Shown: positions 16,130 to 25,998 of the stretch, in pieces
Position numbering within the stretch: position 1 is the first letter of the stretch
How the letters are laid out: each line of letters begins with the position of its first letter
DNA from: Bacteroidota bacterium
GTDB lineage: Bacteria; Bacteroidota; Bacteroidia; Chitinophagales; Saprospiraceae
Assembly (NCBI GenBank): GCA_016234735.1
Contig: JACRAN010000107.1
Location: 1-58,969, forward strand
Length of the DNA: 58,969 nucleotides
Direction: 5' to 3'
The notes under the pieces: generated by a model
Told to the model about the DNA's origin: nothing
Database searches by the model: none
Seen by the model: the letters and a program-made list of their open reading frames with translations, nothing else
Program-made: the position numbers and the translations under genes

Positions 16130-19100
16130 TTATTTTCGAAGAACAGTCACACTTCCTTTTTTAGTGACCCTCACATTGGTGGCCGGGTCGAGGTAATCGA
16201 AGACGTAGAAATACACGCCATCGGGCACCTCTTCGCCTGCACTGTTGAGGCCCCGCCAGAGGTTGTCGTTGTTGTAATTGTCAGTCTGGTACACCTGCTG
16301 GCCCCAGCGGTTGTAGATTTCGAGGATATTGTCGGAGAAACGGGTGAGACAACCTATTTTGAATTCTTCATTATTCTCGTCCCCGTTCGGGGTGAAGACG
16401 GTGAGAACTTCCCCGCACAATGTTTCGTCCTCCACTCTGAGGAACTTTGTAACCTGGCAGCCGTTGGCATCTTCCACTATCACGAAGTAGATGCCCGGGT
16501 ACTGTTCCGTCAGGATACTGTCCACATCGAAGCTGTTGTTTTGCCAGGTGAACTCGTAGGGCCAAGTGCCACCGCTCACCGTGGCAATGGCCTGTCCGTT
16601 CGGGCCGCCACTGTCCGGGACTGAGTTGTCATCGACCACCATTGGTGTCAGCACCGGTATGAACACATTTTTGACCATCGTACAGCCATTGGCATCCGTG
16701 ACCGTCACCCGGTAGCTGCCACCTTCCAATTGTGAAACTGTCGGCGTCTTCGAGCCGTCGGGATCGTTCCACTGGTAGTAGTACGGTATGGCTCCACCGG
16801 ACACGATGACCGTTGCCTGCCCGTTGTTCGAATCAGCGCAGCCGAGGTTCACGGCATCGGCTTGAGCGGTCAGCGGGCCTGGGGCAATGACGCTGTCCGA
16901 CAGAACCACCCCACAACCCTGGGCATCTGTTATGAAAACAAACATAGTGCCTTCCGAAAGGCCGGTAGTAGATTGGGTCGTAGCACCATTGCTCCACTGG
17001 TAGGAATAGGGCGCTACACCATTGATAGGTGTCGCCAGGGCAATGCCGTTTGAGTCGCCGTTGCATTTCACGTCGTAGCCGCTGTAATTGCTCGTGACAT
17101 CGATGCTGCCGGAAAGGTTCGACAAGGCATCGAGTTGGTAAGTTTCAACGATGGTGACACCGAGTGCGTCGGTGATGGTCACGAAGTACGTGCCGGGTAA
17201 AATATTATCCACGGTAGCATCATCTCCCACTTCGAACCCCGACGAGTTTTCCCAAACATAATCGTAGGGCGTGTTCGGACTGCCGGTAGCAGTGGCGGTG
17301 ATGGAGCCGAGTTGGCCGGCGCAGCTCGGCTGGTTCAGGTTGCTGTCGGTAACAGAAAACAGCGTAACCTGCACCTGATAGACCTGGTAGCATCCGCTGC
17401 CGTCGCCAATCGTGACCGTGTATGTGCCGGGGTTCAAGTCTTCGGGGTTCTGGGCGTGAGAACCATTGCTCCAAGAGAAGGAGTAAGGTATCTGACCACC
17501 GGCGGGGGTCAGTGTGATTTTGCCTTTGCTGGTTGAAGTGGCCGGGTAAACATCGACCGGGTCGATGGTCAAGTTCGTAGAAAGTACCGTCTGCGTACCC
17601 GTGATGATTTGTTGGTCAACCCCCGTGCCGTTGTCGGTGATGGTGATGCCGTAATCGCCTGCGGCCAGGCCGGTGAAGGTATGCTGGCCATCCGGGTCGT
17701 TGAACACGGACAGTGTGCCGGACGGGCCGGAAATCTGGAAATCAAACGGCCCGATGCCGCCATCCGCCACCGTCACCGTCAGCGTACCGTCGCTGCTGGT
17801 AGAACAGGAGTTGGTGGCGCCGGACTGCGCAATGATTGGGACAATTTCAAAATCCGGCGTGTACTGCGCCGTGCCCGTGCAACCGTTCGCATCCGAAATA
17901 GTGACGGTGTAAGTCACTTCATCGCAGAGGCTGAACGAAGTGTTTCCGCTTTGTAAATTGCTCCACTGGTAGGTGTAGGGCGGGCCAAAACCACCAACCG
18001 TCTGGTTCAGCGTTACCTCACCAGTGCAGAGGGCGGTGGAAGTCGGGTCATCCACATTGGCACTGACCACCTGCGGCGAGGAGGTCGCCTGCGTGACCGT
18101 AAAATTCAACACCAACGTCTGCCCACTGCTAATGCTTTTCACTTCGACAGTGTAGTCGCCGGGGCAAACATCGGTGGGGTTCGGGCCAATGAGGCCACCC
18201 GTCCACGAGTACGTGTAAGGCATCACGCCGCCAATTATCTGCACATCGATTTCACCGCTGCAAACACCCACACAGGCATTAATCTGGGTGCTGCCATTGT
18301 CGGTAATCGGAGCACTCACCAACTGGCACTTGGGTTTGGTGCAGCCGTTGAAATCCGTCACCGTCACACAGTACGTGCCTGCCGACAGGCCGGACGGGTT
18401 CTGTGGGTTGCCAGTTATCGGCCCGTTCGGGCCTGACCAACTGAAAGTGTACGGAGGAACGCCACCCGTCACCGTGGTGGCGATGGAGCCGTTGTTCATG
18501 CCAGCCGTCGGGTTGGTCGGCACAGTAAAAACAGCAATGGCAGTCGGTGTCCCAACCACTACGTTCGCAGTTTTGATGCAACCGAAAGCATCACGGGATT
18601 TCACCGTGAAACTACCTGCCGCCAGGCCCGTGAAGGTGCTGGTGGTGGTCCAGGCACCGTTGCCCAGCATGTATTCGTAGGGAGGGGTGCCGCCGCTGGC
18701 CGACATCACGATGGAGCCGTCGATGCCGCCGTTACATTTCACATCGTGACCTGTCGCCGTTGAGTTGAAAGCGGAAGGCGGCCCGTCGATGGTGATGGTG
18801 CTGGAAGTTATCTGGCAACCTTTGCAATCCGTCACGGTGACCGTGAAGGTGCCGGGGTCGAGGCCGGTGAGGTCGGCGGTGGTAGCGCCGTTGCTCCAGG
18901 CGTAGGTGTAGCCGGTGCAGCCGGTGCCGCTGTTCGTGCCGCCCGTCACGGTGATGTCGATGGCTCCGGTAGCTTCGCCAAAGCAGGCCACATCGGTTGC
19001 CTGGAAGTTGAAGCTGAGTGCCGTAGCCGGTTGGGTGACGGTGTAGCTGCCGGTCGTCGTCTCGCTGCCACTGCAACTGATGACGGTGACGGAGTACGTG

Positions 19101-20698
19101 CCCGCAGCCAGACCGGACAAGTCCTGGGTCGTGCCGACGGTAACCCCGGCGGCATTTTTCCAGACGTAAGTTTTGATGGCACTGCCGCCCGCATCGGTGA
19201 TGTCGATGGCACCGGTGCTTTGGCCGAAGCAGTTGACGTTCGTAACCGAACTATTGGTGATGGTCACCGGGCCGTTGCAGGTGTTGCTGGCCACCGTCAC
19301 GGAACCTGCCACGAAAGTGGGGGTCACGACCTGGCCGTTGTTGCAGTTTGTCACCTCGATGGCCGTTGGCGTTCCGTTGAAGGTGATGGGGCTTGATTGG
19401 CCACCTGTGCCAATCACGTTGAAGCACAATTGGAAAATGACGGTACTGTCGGCCACCGTTACGCCGTTCGTCGTTGGGTCAAACCACGAAAAAGTAATGG
19501 TGCCGGAGCCTGCCTGGGAAGTTCCAAAATTGGAGGCCACCAATCCCGGCAATCCAAAGCCTTGCGCCGAACCCCATTGCAGTATGTTTTGATTGAAATG
19601 GATGGAAAATTGGGCACTGACGATACAATCAAAATCATCTGCCGTAAAATCGACACAGACCTGCGCACCCGGAACCCCAGTTTCCTGAGAGGCCGTGATG
19701 GTCAGCCCAGCCGGGGGCGGCGGGGCGGTGCCACAAATTTCGAGGTCGCCGGTGATGCCCTGGAAGGGGACAATCATCCCGGCACCATTGGTTATTTCCA
19801 CAGGTGTCAGGCTGCTATTGAACTGGAACGGTGTCGTGCTGCCGCAGTTGTTCGGGCCGATGGCTGTGAGGCAAACCTGGTAAATGACCGTCGCATCCGG
19901 CAGGGTAATCCCCGTTGCATTTGGGTCCAACCATGAAATGGTAATTCTTCCGGTGCCTGCCTGGTTAGTCCCGAAATTGGCGATGGACAAGCCTGGCAGG
20001 TTGAAACCTTGAATGGTCGAATACTGCCACTTCGATTCATCGAATTCCATCGTGTACTGCATGGAAACGATGTCGTCGAAATCGTTCACACTCACGTCCA
20101 CGCAAACCTGCGAACCGGAGACACCGATTTCATCGGAAGCAATGACGGCAAAGCCTGTCACAGGCGGGTTGTTTCCACCACCACCACCTCCACCGCCGCC
20201 GCCGGAGCCACCATTCACGGAAGCACCCTGCATCACCGGTATTACAATATTAGTGGGTGCGACCACGACTTCAATCGGTGTCGGGTTGCCCGAAAATGAA
20301 ATATTGGTGGGCGTGGAAGTCAGCACGAGAAAACTCAGGCGGTACAGCACGGTGCCGTTGGCAAGTGTAGCACCTGTTGTCGGCGGGTCGAACCACGAAA
20401 GTGTGAGGATGCCGCTGCCGGTTTGGGTCAACCCGAAATTGGCAGAGGTGAACCCCGCCAACAGTGGGGTGATGTTGGTGACCGGTGACTGAAACTGCAA
20501 CACGGCCGGGTTCCAGTTCATGGAGTACTGGAAACTGACGATGCTGGTGAAGTTCGTGACAACGATGTCAACTGAAATAGTCTGTCCCGGGCTGGCCGTA
20601 ATGGATTGCGGGGACACGGTGAAGGTGGGCTGGGCGGCAAGTTGCGAAGCAAAAAATGCCAGACAGCCAATGACGAGATTGGTAATCGGTCTTTTCAT
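16130..20698 (-). CDS. Giant T9SS surface protein: three cohesin-like domains, SprB-type repeats, gliding C-terminal domain
   Basis: A secreted 1522-residue protein with a signal peptide (ends ASQLAAQ). Three cohesin-like beta-sandwich modules occupy about residues 24-160, 180-325 and 333-465. Each has ASPGQTISVDIVV- or VSGSQVCVDVSV-like starts and an ANFGTNQAGTGRITISWLDP-type core. A run of about ten glycines links the first two. About ten SprB-like repeats follow to about residue 1430 (GGTPPYEYMLGNGAW, YSWSNGATT, TYTVTVTD patterns). The last 90 residues are the gliding-motility-associated T9SS sorting domain (FTPNGDENNEEF, YNRWGQQVYQT). It pairs with the PorP/SprF gene downstream. A role in adhesion or surface assembly is inferred. 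Confidence 0.92.
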   Translation of the reverse strand: MKRPITNLVIGCLAFFASQLAAQPTFTVSPQSITASPGQTISVDIVVTNFTSIVSFQYSMNWNPAVLQFQSPVTNITPLLAGFTSANFGLTQTGSGILTLSWFDPPTTGATLANGTVLYRLSFLVLTSTPTNISFSGNPTPIEVVVAPTNIVIPVMQGASVNGGSGGGGGGGGGGNNPPVTGFAVIASDEIGVSGSQVCVDVSVNDFDDIVSMQYTMEFDESKWQYSTIQGFNLPGLSIANFGTNQAGTGRITISWLDPNATGITLPDATVIYQVCLTAIGPNNCGSTTPFQFNSSLTPVEITNGAGMIVPFQGITGDLEICGTAPPPPAGLTITASQETGVPGAQVCVDFTADDFDCIVSAQFSIHFNQNILQWGSAQGFGLPGLVASNFGTSQAGSGTITFSWFDPTTNGVTVADSTVIFQLCFNVIGTGGQSSPITFNGTPTAIEVTNCNNGQVVTPTFVAGSVTVASNTCNGPVTITNSSVTNVNCFGQSTGAIDITDAGGSAIKTYVWKNAAGVTVGTTQDLSGLAAGTYSVTVISCSGSETTTGSYTVTQPATALSFNFQATDVACFGEATGAIDITVTGGTNSGTGCTGYTYAWSNGATTADLTGLDPGTFTVTVTDCKGCQITSSTITIDGPPSAFNSTATGHDVKCNGGIDGSIVMSASGGTPPYEYMLGNGAWTTTSTFTGLAAGSFTVKSRDAFGCIKTANVVVGTPTAIAVFTVPTNPTAGMNNGSIATTVTGGVPPYTFSWSGPNGPITGNPQNPSGLSAGTYCVTVTDFNGCTKPKCQLVSAPITDNGSTQINACVGVCSGEIDVQIIGGVMPYTYSWTGGLIGPNPTDVCPGDYTVEVKSISSGQTLVLNFTVTQATSSPQVVSANVDDPTSTALCTGEVTLNQTVGGFGPPYTYQWSNLQSGNTSFSLCDEVTYTVTISDANGCTGTAQYTPDFEIVPIIAQSGATNSCSTSSDGTLTVTVADGGIGPFDFQISGPSGTLSVFNDPDGQHTFTGLAAGDYGITITDNGTGVDQQIITGTQTVLSTNLTIDPVDVYPATSTSKGKITLTPAGGQIPYSFSWSNGSHAQNPEDLNPGTYTVTIGDGSGCYQVYQVQVTLFSVTDSNLNQPSCAGQLGSITATATGSPNTPYDYVWENSSGFEVGDDATVDNILPGTYFVTITDALGVTIVETYQLDALSNLSGSIDVTSNYSGYDVKCNGDSNGIALATPINGVAPYSYQWSNGATTQSTTGLSEGTMFVFITDAQGCGVVLSDSVIAPGPLTAQADAVNLGCADSNNGQATVIVSGGAIPYYYQWNDPDGSKTPTVSQLEGGSYRVTVTDANGCTMVKNVFIPVLTPMVVDDNSVPDSGGPNGQAIATVSGGTWPYEFTWQNNSFDVDSILTEQYPGIYFVIVEDANGCQVTKFLRVEDETLCGEVLTVFTPNGDENNEEFKIGCLTRFSDNILEIYNRWGQQVYQTDNYNNDNLWRGLNSAGEEVPDGVYFYVFDYLDPATNVRVTKKGSVTVLRK
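20175..20212 (-). repeat. Triplet repeat encoding a polyglycine linker
   Basis: On the plus strand this is CCA/CCT/CCG triplets in a row, encoding the glycine-rich linker between cohesin-like domains 1 and 2. In-frame slippage could change the linker length. Confidence 0.7.
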
Positions 20699-20792
20699 AT
20701 GTTCGGAATTGGGATAATAATTGTGAAAAAATGTAATCGGAAAACAATTGAAAAGCCTGTAATTCCACCAGGGCTTTCAATCTAATTGCACA

Positions 20793-21587
20793 CTACTGCG
20801 CAACCAACTGCCTTGTAGCAGAAGCTCTTTCGGTTTCAAGGGTGTAAAAGTACGAACCTGCGCTCTGAAACATATCCCGGCGAACAGGTATTCTGCTCAA
20901 CCCCGCAGGATATTTTTGGTGTTGCTGGAAAACGGTCTTGCCGCTGTGGTCGTAAACGGTCAAGCGGGCATCGGAACCTTCGTTCAAATTGAAGGAGATG
21001 TACGTTAATTCGGTGAAAGGGTTCGGATTATTTTGAAATAAAATGAAATCGCTGGTCTGCGTTTCAAAACTGGCGTTCGTGCCCGAAATGGTAATCTTGC
21101 CATTGTCAATCACCACATCCAGCACCTCGTTCGTGGTTGAAATTTCAATCGGGAGGATGGGGTTCATGGTATCGCTGGTGATTTCAACCAGGGTGTTGGT
21201 ACCCTGTCCCCCAACGGCTTTGAACGTGATGGAAAAAAGGGTCGAGTTGTCGGCCAGAGTGACACCAATATTTGTATTCGGGTCAATCCACGACCACAAC
21301 ATCCGCATTTTGCCATCGGCGGCAAACATGGCGTTGAAATTTTCCACGGTCAAATCAGGAAGGTTCTGGAACCCGCCGACGGACTGAAACTCAATGATGT
21401 CAGGGTTCCAGGTCAAGGCAAATTGCATCCCTGCAATGTTGTAAAAATCGGCTGCCTGCACATCCACGTTGAATGTTTCTCCAGGGTCAACGGTCATGTC
21501 GGGTATGGTGAGCGAAACGGTCTGAGCCTCCAGGGTGAAGGCCGACAAAAACGCAAGCAGGAGGGAGTAAACATTATTTTTCTTCAT
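20793..21587 (-). CDS. Secreted single-cohesin protein with T9SS type A tail
   Basis: A 264-residue secreted protein with a signal peptide (ends SAFTLEAQ). One cohesin-like module spans about residues 22-170: DMTVDPGETFNVDVQAADFYNIAGMQFALTW, then WSWIDPNTNIGVTLADNSTLFSITFKAVGG. A classical T9SS type A sorting domain follows (FILFQNNPNPFTELTYISFNL ... YDHSGKTVF ... GSYFYTLETE). It lies between two larger cohesin-bearing genes on the same strand and shares the WxDP core with them. It looks like a minimal, cell-attached cohesin, a possible receptor for the dockerin module encoded next door. Confidence 0.9.
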   Translation of the reverse strand: MKKNNVYSLLLAFLSAFTLEAQTVSLTIPDMTVDPGETFNVDVQAADFYNIAGMQFALTWNPDIIEFQSVGGFQNLPDLTVENFNAMFAADGKMRMLWSWIDPNTNIGVTLADNSTLFSITFKAVGGQGTNTLVEITSDTMNPILPIEISTTNEVLDVVIDNGKITISGTNASFETQTSDFILFQNNPNPFTELTYISFNLNEGSDARLTVYDHSGKTVFQQHQKYPAGLSRIPVRRDMFQSAGSYFYTLETERASATRQLVAQ

Positions 21588-21738
21588 AATAATCGGTTAT
21601 ACAAGTTGTTTGCCAAAAATCGGGAAAAAGCGAAAAATGACTGGCCGCCGGAAAAATCAGCCGCCAGTCATCTTCCATCCATCTGTTTTCAAAATATTGG
21701 GACGTGAGTCGTTTTGAGAAATTGATTTGAATTAAAAA

Positions 21739-21774
21739 TCTCACTCTCTCGCCGTCTCACCTCTCACTTCTCTG
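21739..21774. repeat. Heptad array H9 at the 3' end of the 1407-residue gene
   Basis: CTCTCAC/GTCTCAC words at 7-base spacing, directly adjoining the TAA stop of the gene at 21775-25998. The complementary word family (GTGAGAG) is used at H2. Confidence 0.65.
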
Positions 21775-24700
21775 TTATTCCACAACAATCATCTTCTTCG
21801 TGGCGGTCTCCGTCGCTGATTTCAGCGTGTAGTAGAGAATGCCAGAAGCAGGAAGTTCGTTGCTGGACAATTGCACTTCGTTGTAGCCCGCAGCAAATTC
21901 ACGCTCGAACGCTCTCAGCACTTTCCCGGAAACATCCGTAATCGTGAGGGAGGCGACACCGGCCCTGGGCAGGTTGAAACCAACTGTGGTGCTGCCTTTG
22001 AACGGGTTCGGCGTGTTCTGATACAATTCAAAACGCTGCGCTGCGCTGGTCTTGAAACTCAACTGGACATCCAGCAAGTCGCCGTTCGTCCGGTACGCCT
22101 CTGCCGCCGTGAAGCGGGAATTGATGCTCAACATGTCGCTCAGTTTGCCGTCTGCTTTGGCATGGAACTCGATGCTGAACAGGTCATTGGCATTCGCCGA
22201 GCCATCCCAGCTTGCCGTGATGGCACCCTTGTCGAGCAAGGTGAAACCAAAGTTTTGTTCTGTCGCCACGCCAGGTTGCACTTCCACCATCTCCAGCGAT
22301 TTGGTGTCAAAGTTCAGCGTGAACTGGTAGCCGAAAACGTCGAGTTCTTCTGCTGTAAATTCCACGGTTACTTCCTCGCCTTTGGTCACGGGCCGGTCGT
22401 CGGTTTGCAGCAGGAAGGTGCCGCTGCTGCGGTCGTCGTTGCCGCCGGTCAGGTTGGTGGCAGCGCTGCCGTTCACGTCGCCGATTTTCACGGCAACGAA
22501 ATCAGCCATGCTGGCACCTGCCGGAATATCGTTGAAACTGGCAGCCTCCGGGAATTGTGCTTCCCACGGATTGGCCGGATTCGGGAACACGTACGATTTT
22601 TCCACAAACCTCCAGGAGGTGTTGCTGGGGAACTCGCTGACCAATTGCAGGATGAGCTTGCGGATTTCAACGATGTCGAAAGTGGTGACGCTGCCCGAAT
22701 TGTTGGCATCGGCAGCAATCAGTTTGTACGGGGAATCAAAGTACGCCGTGCCCAGAATATGCTTGCTGATGAGCACGAGGTCGTAGGTGGTGACGCCGTT
22801 GAGTTGGTCGTCGTCCTTCTCCGGCGTTACCGTCACATCATTGCCAGCCTGGATTGCTGTGAAAACGTAGGCACCGTTGGCGGTCGTATTTACTGTTCCT
22901 GAGCTTTCGCCACTAAGGTTAACGGTGACGTTTTCAACGGATTCGTTTGCTTCGTTTGAAACGGCACCACCGACGTTGGCCACCAGCGGGTTGTTGCCAC
23001 ACTGGCCCATGTTGGCCTGGAGGATGATGAAAGTTTCGCAGAAATCCTGGTTGCCGGAGGCATCTGTCACCCAAATCTCTACCGGCTGCTGGCCGAGGTC
23101 GTCGCAGGTGTAGCTGTTGCCGAGGTCGTTCACGTCGGCGGAGAAGGAAAATTTCAGGGTGCCGGGACAGTTGTCGAAACTGCCTGCATTCAAATCAACC
23201 GCCCAAACATCCACCATGCCCGACGGAACCATCAGTTCCACCACGAGGCCATTTTTGCAATAGGGCGTTGGCTTTTTGCAATCTTTCACCGTGATGGTGG
23301 TCGTGCATTGCGTCTGGTTGTTGCAGTTGTCAGCGGCCACGTAACGCACGGGGTAGGTGCCGGGGGCAACGTTGTTGTAGGGGCCGAAACCGGAGAACCA
23401 GGTGCCGCCGAAGTTGATTTCCGCCGTCACGGTGACGTTCGGGCTGCATTCGTCAATCTCCGGCAGGGGCAAAATCAAATCCACACCACAGGTGCTGCCT
23501 TCGATGCAAACATCAGGCAACTGGCAGTTATTGGTGAACACCGGGTCAACCGTGTCAATGACCTTGATGACCTGCTGGTAGGTGATGTAGCCATCCCAGG
23601 GGTCACTGTCGAGGTCCACGTCCGGGTCGGTGGTGCGGATAGCATCCACGACCGACGGGCGGCGCAGGTTGGCCGGCGAGCCGCTTCTCCAACTGTCCCG
23701 GAAGGTGCGGTTGTCGCAGTCGCCGTCGCTGTCCACATCGCACTGCGGGAAAGGCAGGCCGAGGGCATTCTCCGGTTGTTCTGCCACCTCCTGGTCAATC
23801 AGGCCGGGGTTCGTACCTACCACGCACCAGTTGATGATGGTCCAGGTTCGCACTATTTTATAGCAGGCATCCGGTACGACGGTGTAGAGTACATCATCGT
23901 ACGAAGCTGCGATGAGTTCACATGTTTCGTAGAAAATTTCAGGCTCACCGAAATCAGGCGGGGTCGTGCCGCAGTTCACTGTGATGTCAGCCGGAAATTC
24001 CACCACCCAGTCGGAAACATGGTCCACAAAAATGGTTTGCGTACAAGACTGGGGCGAGTTGTTGTTGCTTGGGTCAGTCGCCGAGAACGTACGGGAAATT
24101 GTGCCTTCGAGGCATTGGTCGAGGTTGATGTTGGCGTTGCAGGTCACAATGGCCTGGCAGTTGTCGTAGTAAGTTGCCGTGCCGAATGTTGCGTTGAGGT
24201 AGCCGCACTGTTGCGCACCGCTCAAACCTGCGAGTTGTGTTTCGAGGTTGTTGGCGTACCAGTCGCAAGTAATCCGCTGGTTCTGCGGGCAGCTCACGAG
24301 GGTCGGGGCAACTTTATCGTTGACGAACACCTGCACCATACATTCACCGTAGTTACCGTAGCAATCAACCACACGGAAAACCACCATCACGGGGCTGTTG
24401 GTAATATCCTCGCAGCAGAAAACCACAGATGGGCCGAAAACGAGGTCGTTGTGGCCATCGTTGCAGGGGTCTTCCATCCGGCGTACTTCAAAGTGGTCAA
24501 AACAGCAGTTGTCGTAAGAGCCGTCATCAAATGTGGTGGCAAACACATTGGCAAAACTGCCTGACGTGATGTTGACGTCCGTGTATTCGTCGCAAATGGC
24601 TGTCGGGGCAATGTCATCAACCACCGTAACAGGGACAAGCAGTGTGGCTTGATTTCCACAAGCGTCCGTTGCCTGGTAGGTGACGTTGTGAACGCCCAAC

Positions 24701-25998
24701 GGAAGGCCGGGAGGGGGAATCAAACCGCCGCCATTCGGCCCGTTGATATAAATCGCTTCGCCAACGGGAGTGATGATTTTCGTCGTCCAGGTGCTACAAT
24801 TGTCCGATACGGTGGCTGGTAGCAAAAATCCCTGGGACTTGCATGGCTGCGGGTGCTGACCGGGTATGTTTGCGGAAACCGTGAAGGGCGCACGGGTGAT
24901 TACCGGCACTTTGTCATCCAACACTTTTACCACCTGTATATTGTCTTCGCCGCCCACTCCTACCAGGACGACGTTACCGGTACACCAGTTCAGTACGGTC
25001 CAGGTGCGAATGATTTTGAAGGACGCACCGCAAATGATAATCACCTGATTGCTGTGCGTCTGCTGGTAGTTGCAGTATTGCCCGACGATGTTGGCCACGA
25101 TACCAGAGCCGGTCAACTGGAGCACATCGGCATCGTCCAAACCGTTGCCAGGGCAACCCAAACCACCATTCGGCACGTTGGTGCTGTTGATGGTTGCGAT
25201 ATCGGTGACCGGTGCATCGTTGTCATCACAGTCCGGGTTGAGGTTTACGTCAATGACCAACAACGTCGCCGGTTTGGAGTCACCCACGTAAGGGTGCTTG
25301 GGTGTTGCAGCGACGATGTTCGGATACGCACTGTATTGTTCGCAATTCCAGATGATGTCGTTGGGAAAGTCAACGATTGCTGGCCGATTGACCGTAATTA
25401 CCCGGTTGCATGGGGCGGAAACGTTGCCATAGTCATCGATGGCAACGTAGGTGCGGGTAATGGTCGCATACCCATTGGTGCAAAGCCCCGTGGAGTTGAC
25501 GACTTCGTTGGTCAGGTTGATTTCAGGGTCCGGGTCACAGTTGTCCACCGCCGTAGGAAGTGGTATGAGGTCGAGATTGTCGGAGCAATTGACAGTGACG
25601 TTGGTACAGGTAATGACCGGGCCAAGTTTGTCTTCCAAAATCATTTGACCCCAGCAGGAGTTGCCGGAAGTCTGGTCAGTGATTTTCACCGTCAGATAGA
25701 CGTTAAAATACTGACTGGCATTGGAGATGGTGACTTGGTTGACACCAGATGCCACAGGCGTTTGATAGTTAAAAACTTCAATGAGGTAATCGTGGCCGGG
25801 AAGGGGGTTCCCTTCCAAAATCATGTCGGCATTGAGAATTGCCTGACAAGCGTTCGGCGTGTTGTCCACCGAAACCTGAACCAGATTGTTGCAGACCATT
25901 GTCTGGGCCTGCGTTTTGAGGGCGCTCACAGAGAGCAGGAGCAGCGACAAAAATGCCCAATTGAAGACCGGCAATTTTGTAGAATTCGTTCTGATCAT
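21775..25998 (-). CDS. Giant HYR-type surface protein with dockerin, cohesin and T9SS type A domains
   Basis: A secreted 1407-residue protein with a signal peptide (ends ALKTQAQ). Most of it is HYR/Ig-like repeats rich in DNC and CGN motifs (VTYQATDACGNQATLLVPVTVVDDIAPTA). A small carboxypeptidase-regulatory-like fold lies at about 1010-1062. A dockerin-like pair of EF-type loops lies at about 1064-1130 (GVTTYDLVLISKHILG; DANNSGSVTTFDIVEIRKLIL), with a late GDVNGS at about 1180. A cohesin-like module covers about 1195-1320, and a T9SS type A tail is at about 1323-1407 (FELYQNTPNPFKGSTTVGF). Dockerin and cohesin in one chain suggest self- or cross-assembly. The start ATG is preceded by the leader motif seen in the 50.6-kb array. 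Confidence 0.9.
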   Translation of the reverse strand: MIRTNSTKLPVFNWAFLSLLLLSVSALKTQAQTMVCNNLVQVSVDNTPNACQAILNADMILEGNPLPGHDYLIEVFNYQTPVASGVNQVTISNASQYFNVYLTVKITDQTSGNSCWGQMILEDKLGPVITCTNVTVNCSDNLDLIPLPTAVDNCDPDPEINLTNEVVNSTGLCTNGYATITRTYVAIDDYGNVSAPCNRVITVNRPAIVDFPNDIIWNCEQYSAYPNIVAATPKHPYVGDSKPATLLVIDVNLNPDCDDNDAPVTDIATINSTNVPNGGLGCPGNGLDDADVLQLTGSGIVANIVGQYCNYQQTHSNQVIIICGASFKIIRTWTVLNWCTGNVVLVGVGGEDNIQVVKVLDDKVPVITRAPFTVSANIPGQHPQPCKSQGFLLPATVSDNCSTWTTKIITPVGEAIYINGPNGGGLIPPPGLPLGVHNVTYQATDACGNQATLLVPVTVVDDIAPTAICDEYTDVNITSGSFANVFATTFDDGSYDNCCFDHFEVRRMEDPCNDGHNDLVFGPSVVFCCEDITNSPVMVVFRVVDCYGNYGECMVQVFVNDKVAPTLVSCPQNQRITCDWYANNLETQLAGLSGAQQCGYLNATFGTATYYDNCQAIVTCNANINLDQCLEGTISRTFSATDPSNNNSPQSCTQTIFVDHVSDWVVEFPADITVNCGTTPPDFGEPEIFYETCELIAASYDDVLYTVVPDACYKIVRTWTIINWCVVGTNPGLIDQEVAEQPENALGLPFPQCDVDSDGDCDNRTFRDSWRSGSPANLRRPSVVDAIRTTDPDVDLDSDPWDGYITYQQVIKVIDTVDPVFTNNCQLPDVCIEGSTCGVDLILPLPEIDECSPNVTVTAEINFGGTWFSGFGPYNNVAPGTYPVRYVAADNCNNQTQCTTTITVKDCKKPTPYCKNGLVVELMVPSGMVDVWAVDLNAGSFDNCPGTLKFSFSADVNDLGNSYTCDDLGQQPVEIWVTDASGNQDFCETFIILQANMGQCGNNPLVANVGGAVSNEANESVENVTVNLSGESSGTVNTTANGAYVFTAIQAGNDVTVTPEKDDDQLNGVTTYDLVLISKHILGTAYFDSPYKLIAADANNSGSVTTFDIVEIRKLILQLVSEFPSNTSWRFVEKSYVFPNPANPWEAQFPEAASFNDIPAGASMADFVAVKIGDVNGSAATNLTGGNDDRSSGTFLLQTDDRPVTKGEEVTVEFTAEELDVFGYQFTLNFDTKSLEMVEVQPGVATEQNFGFTLLDKGAITASWDGSANANDLFSIEFHAKADGKLSDMLSINSRFTAAEAYRTNGDLLDVQLSFKTSAAQRFELYQNTPNPFKGSTTVGFNLPRAGVASLTITDVSGKVLRAFEREFAAGYNEVQLSSNELPASGILYYTLKSATETATKKMIVVE

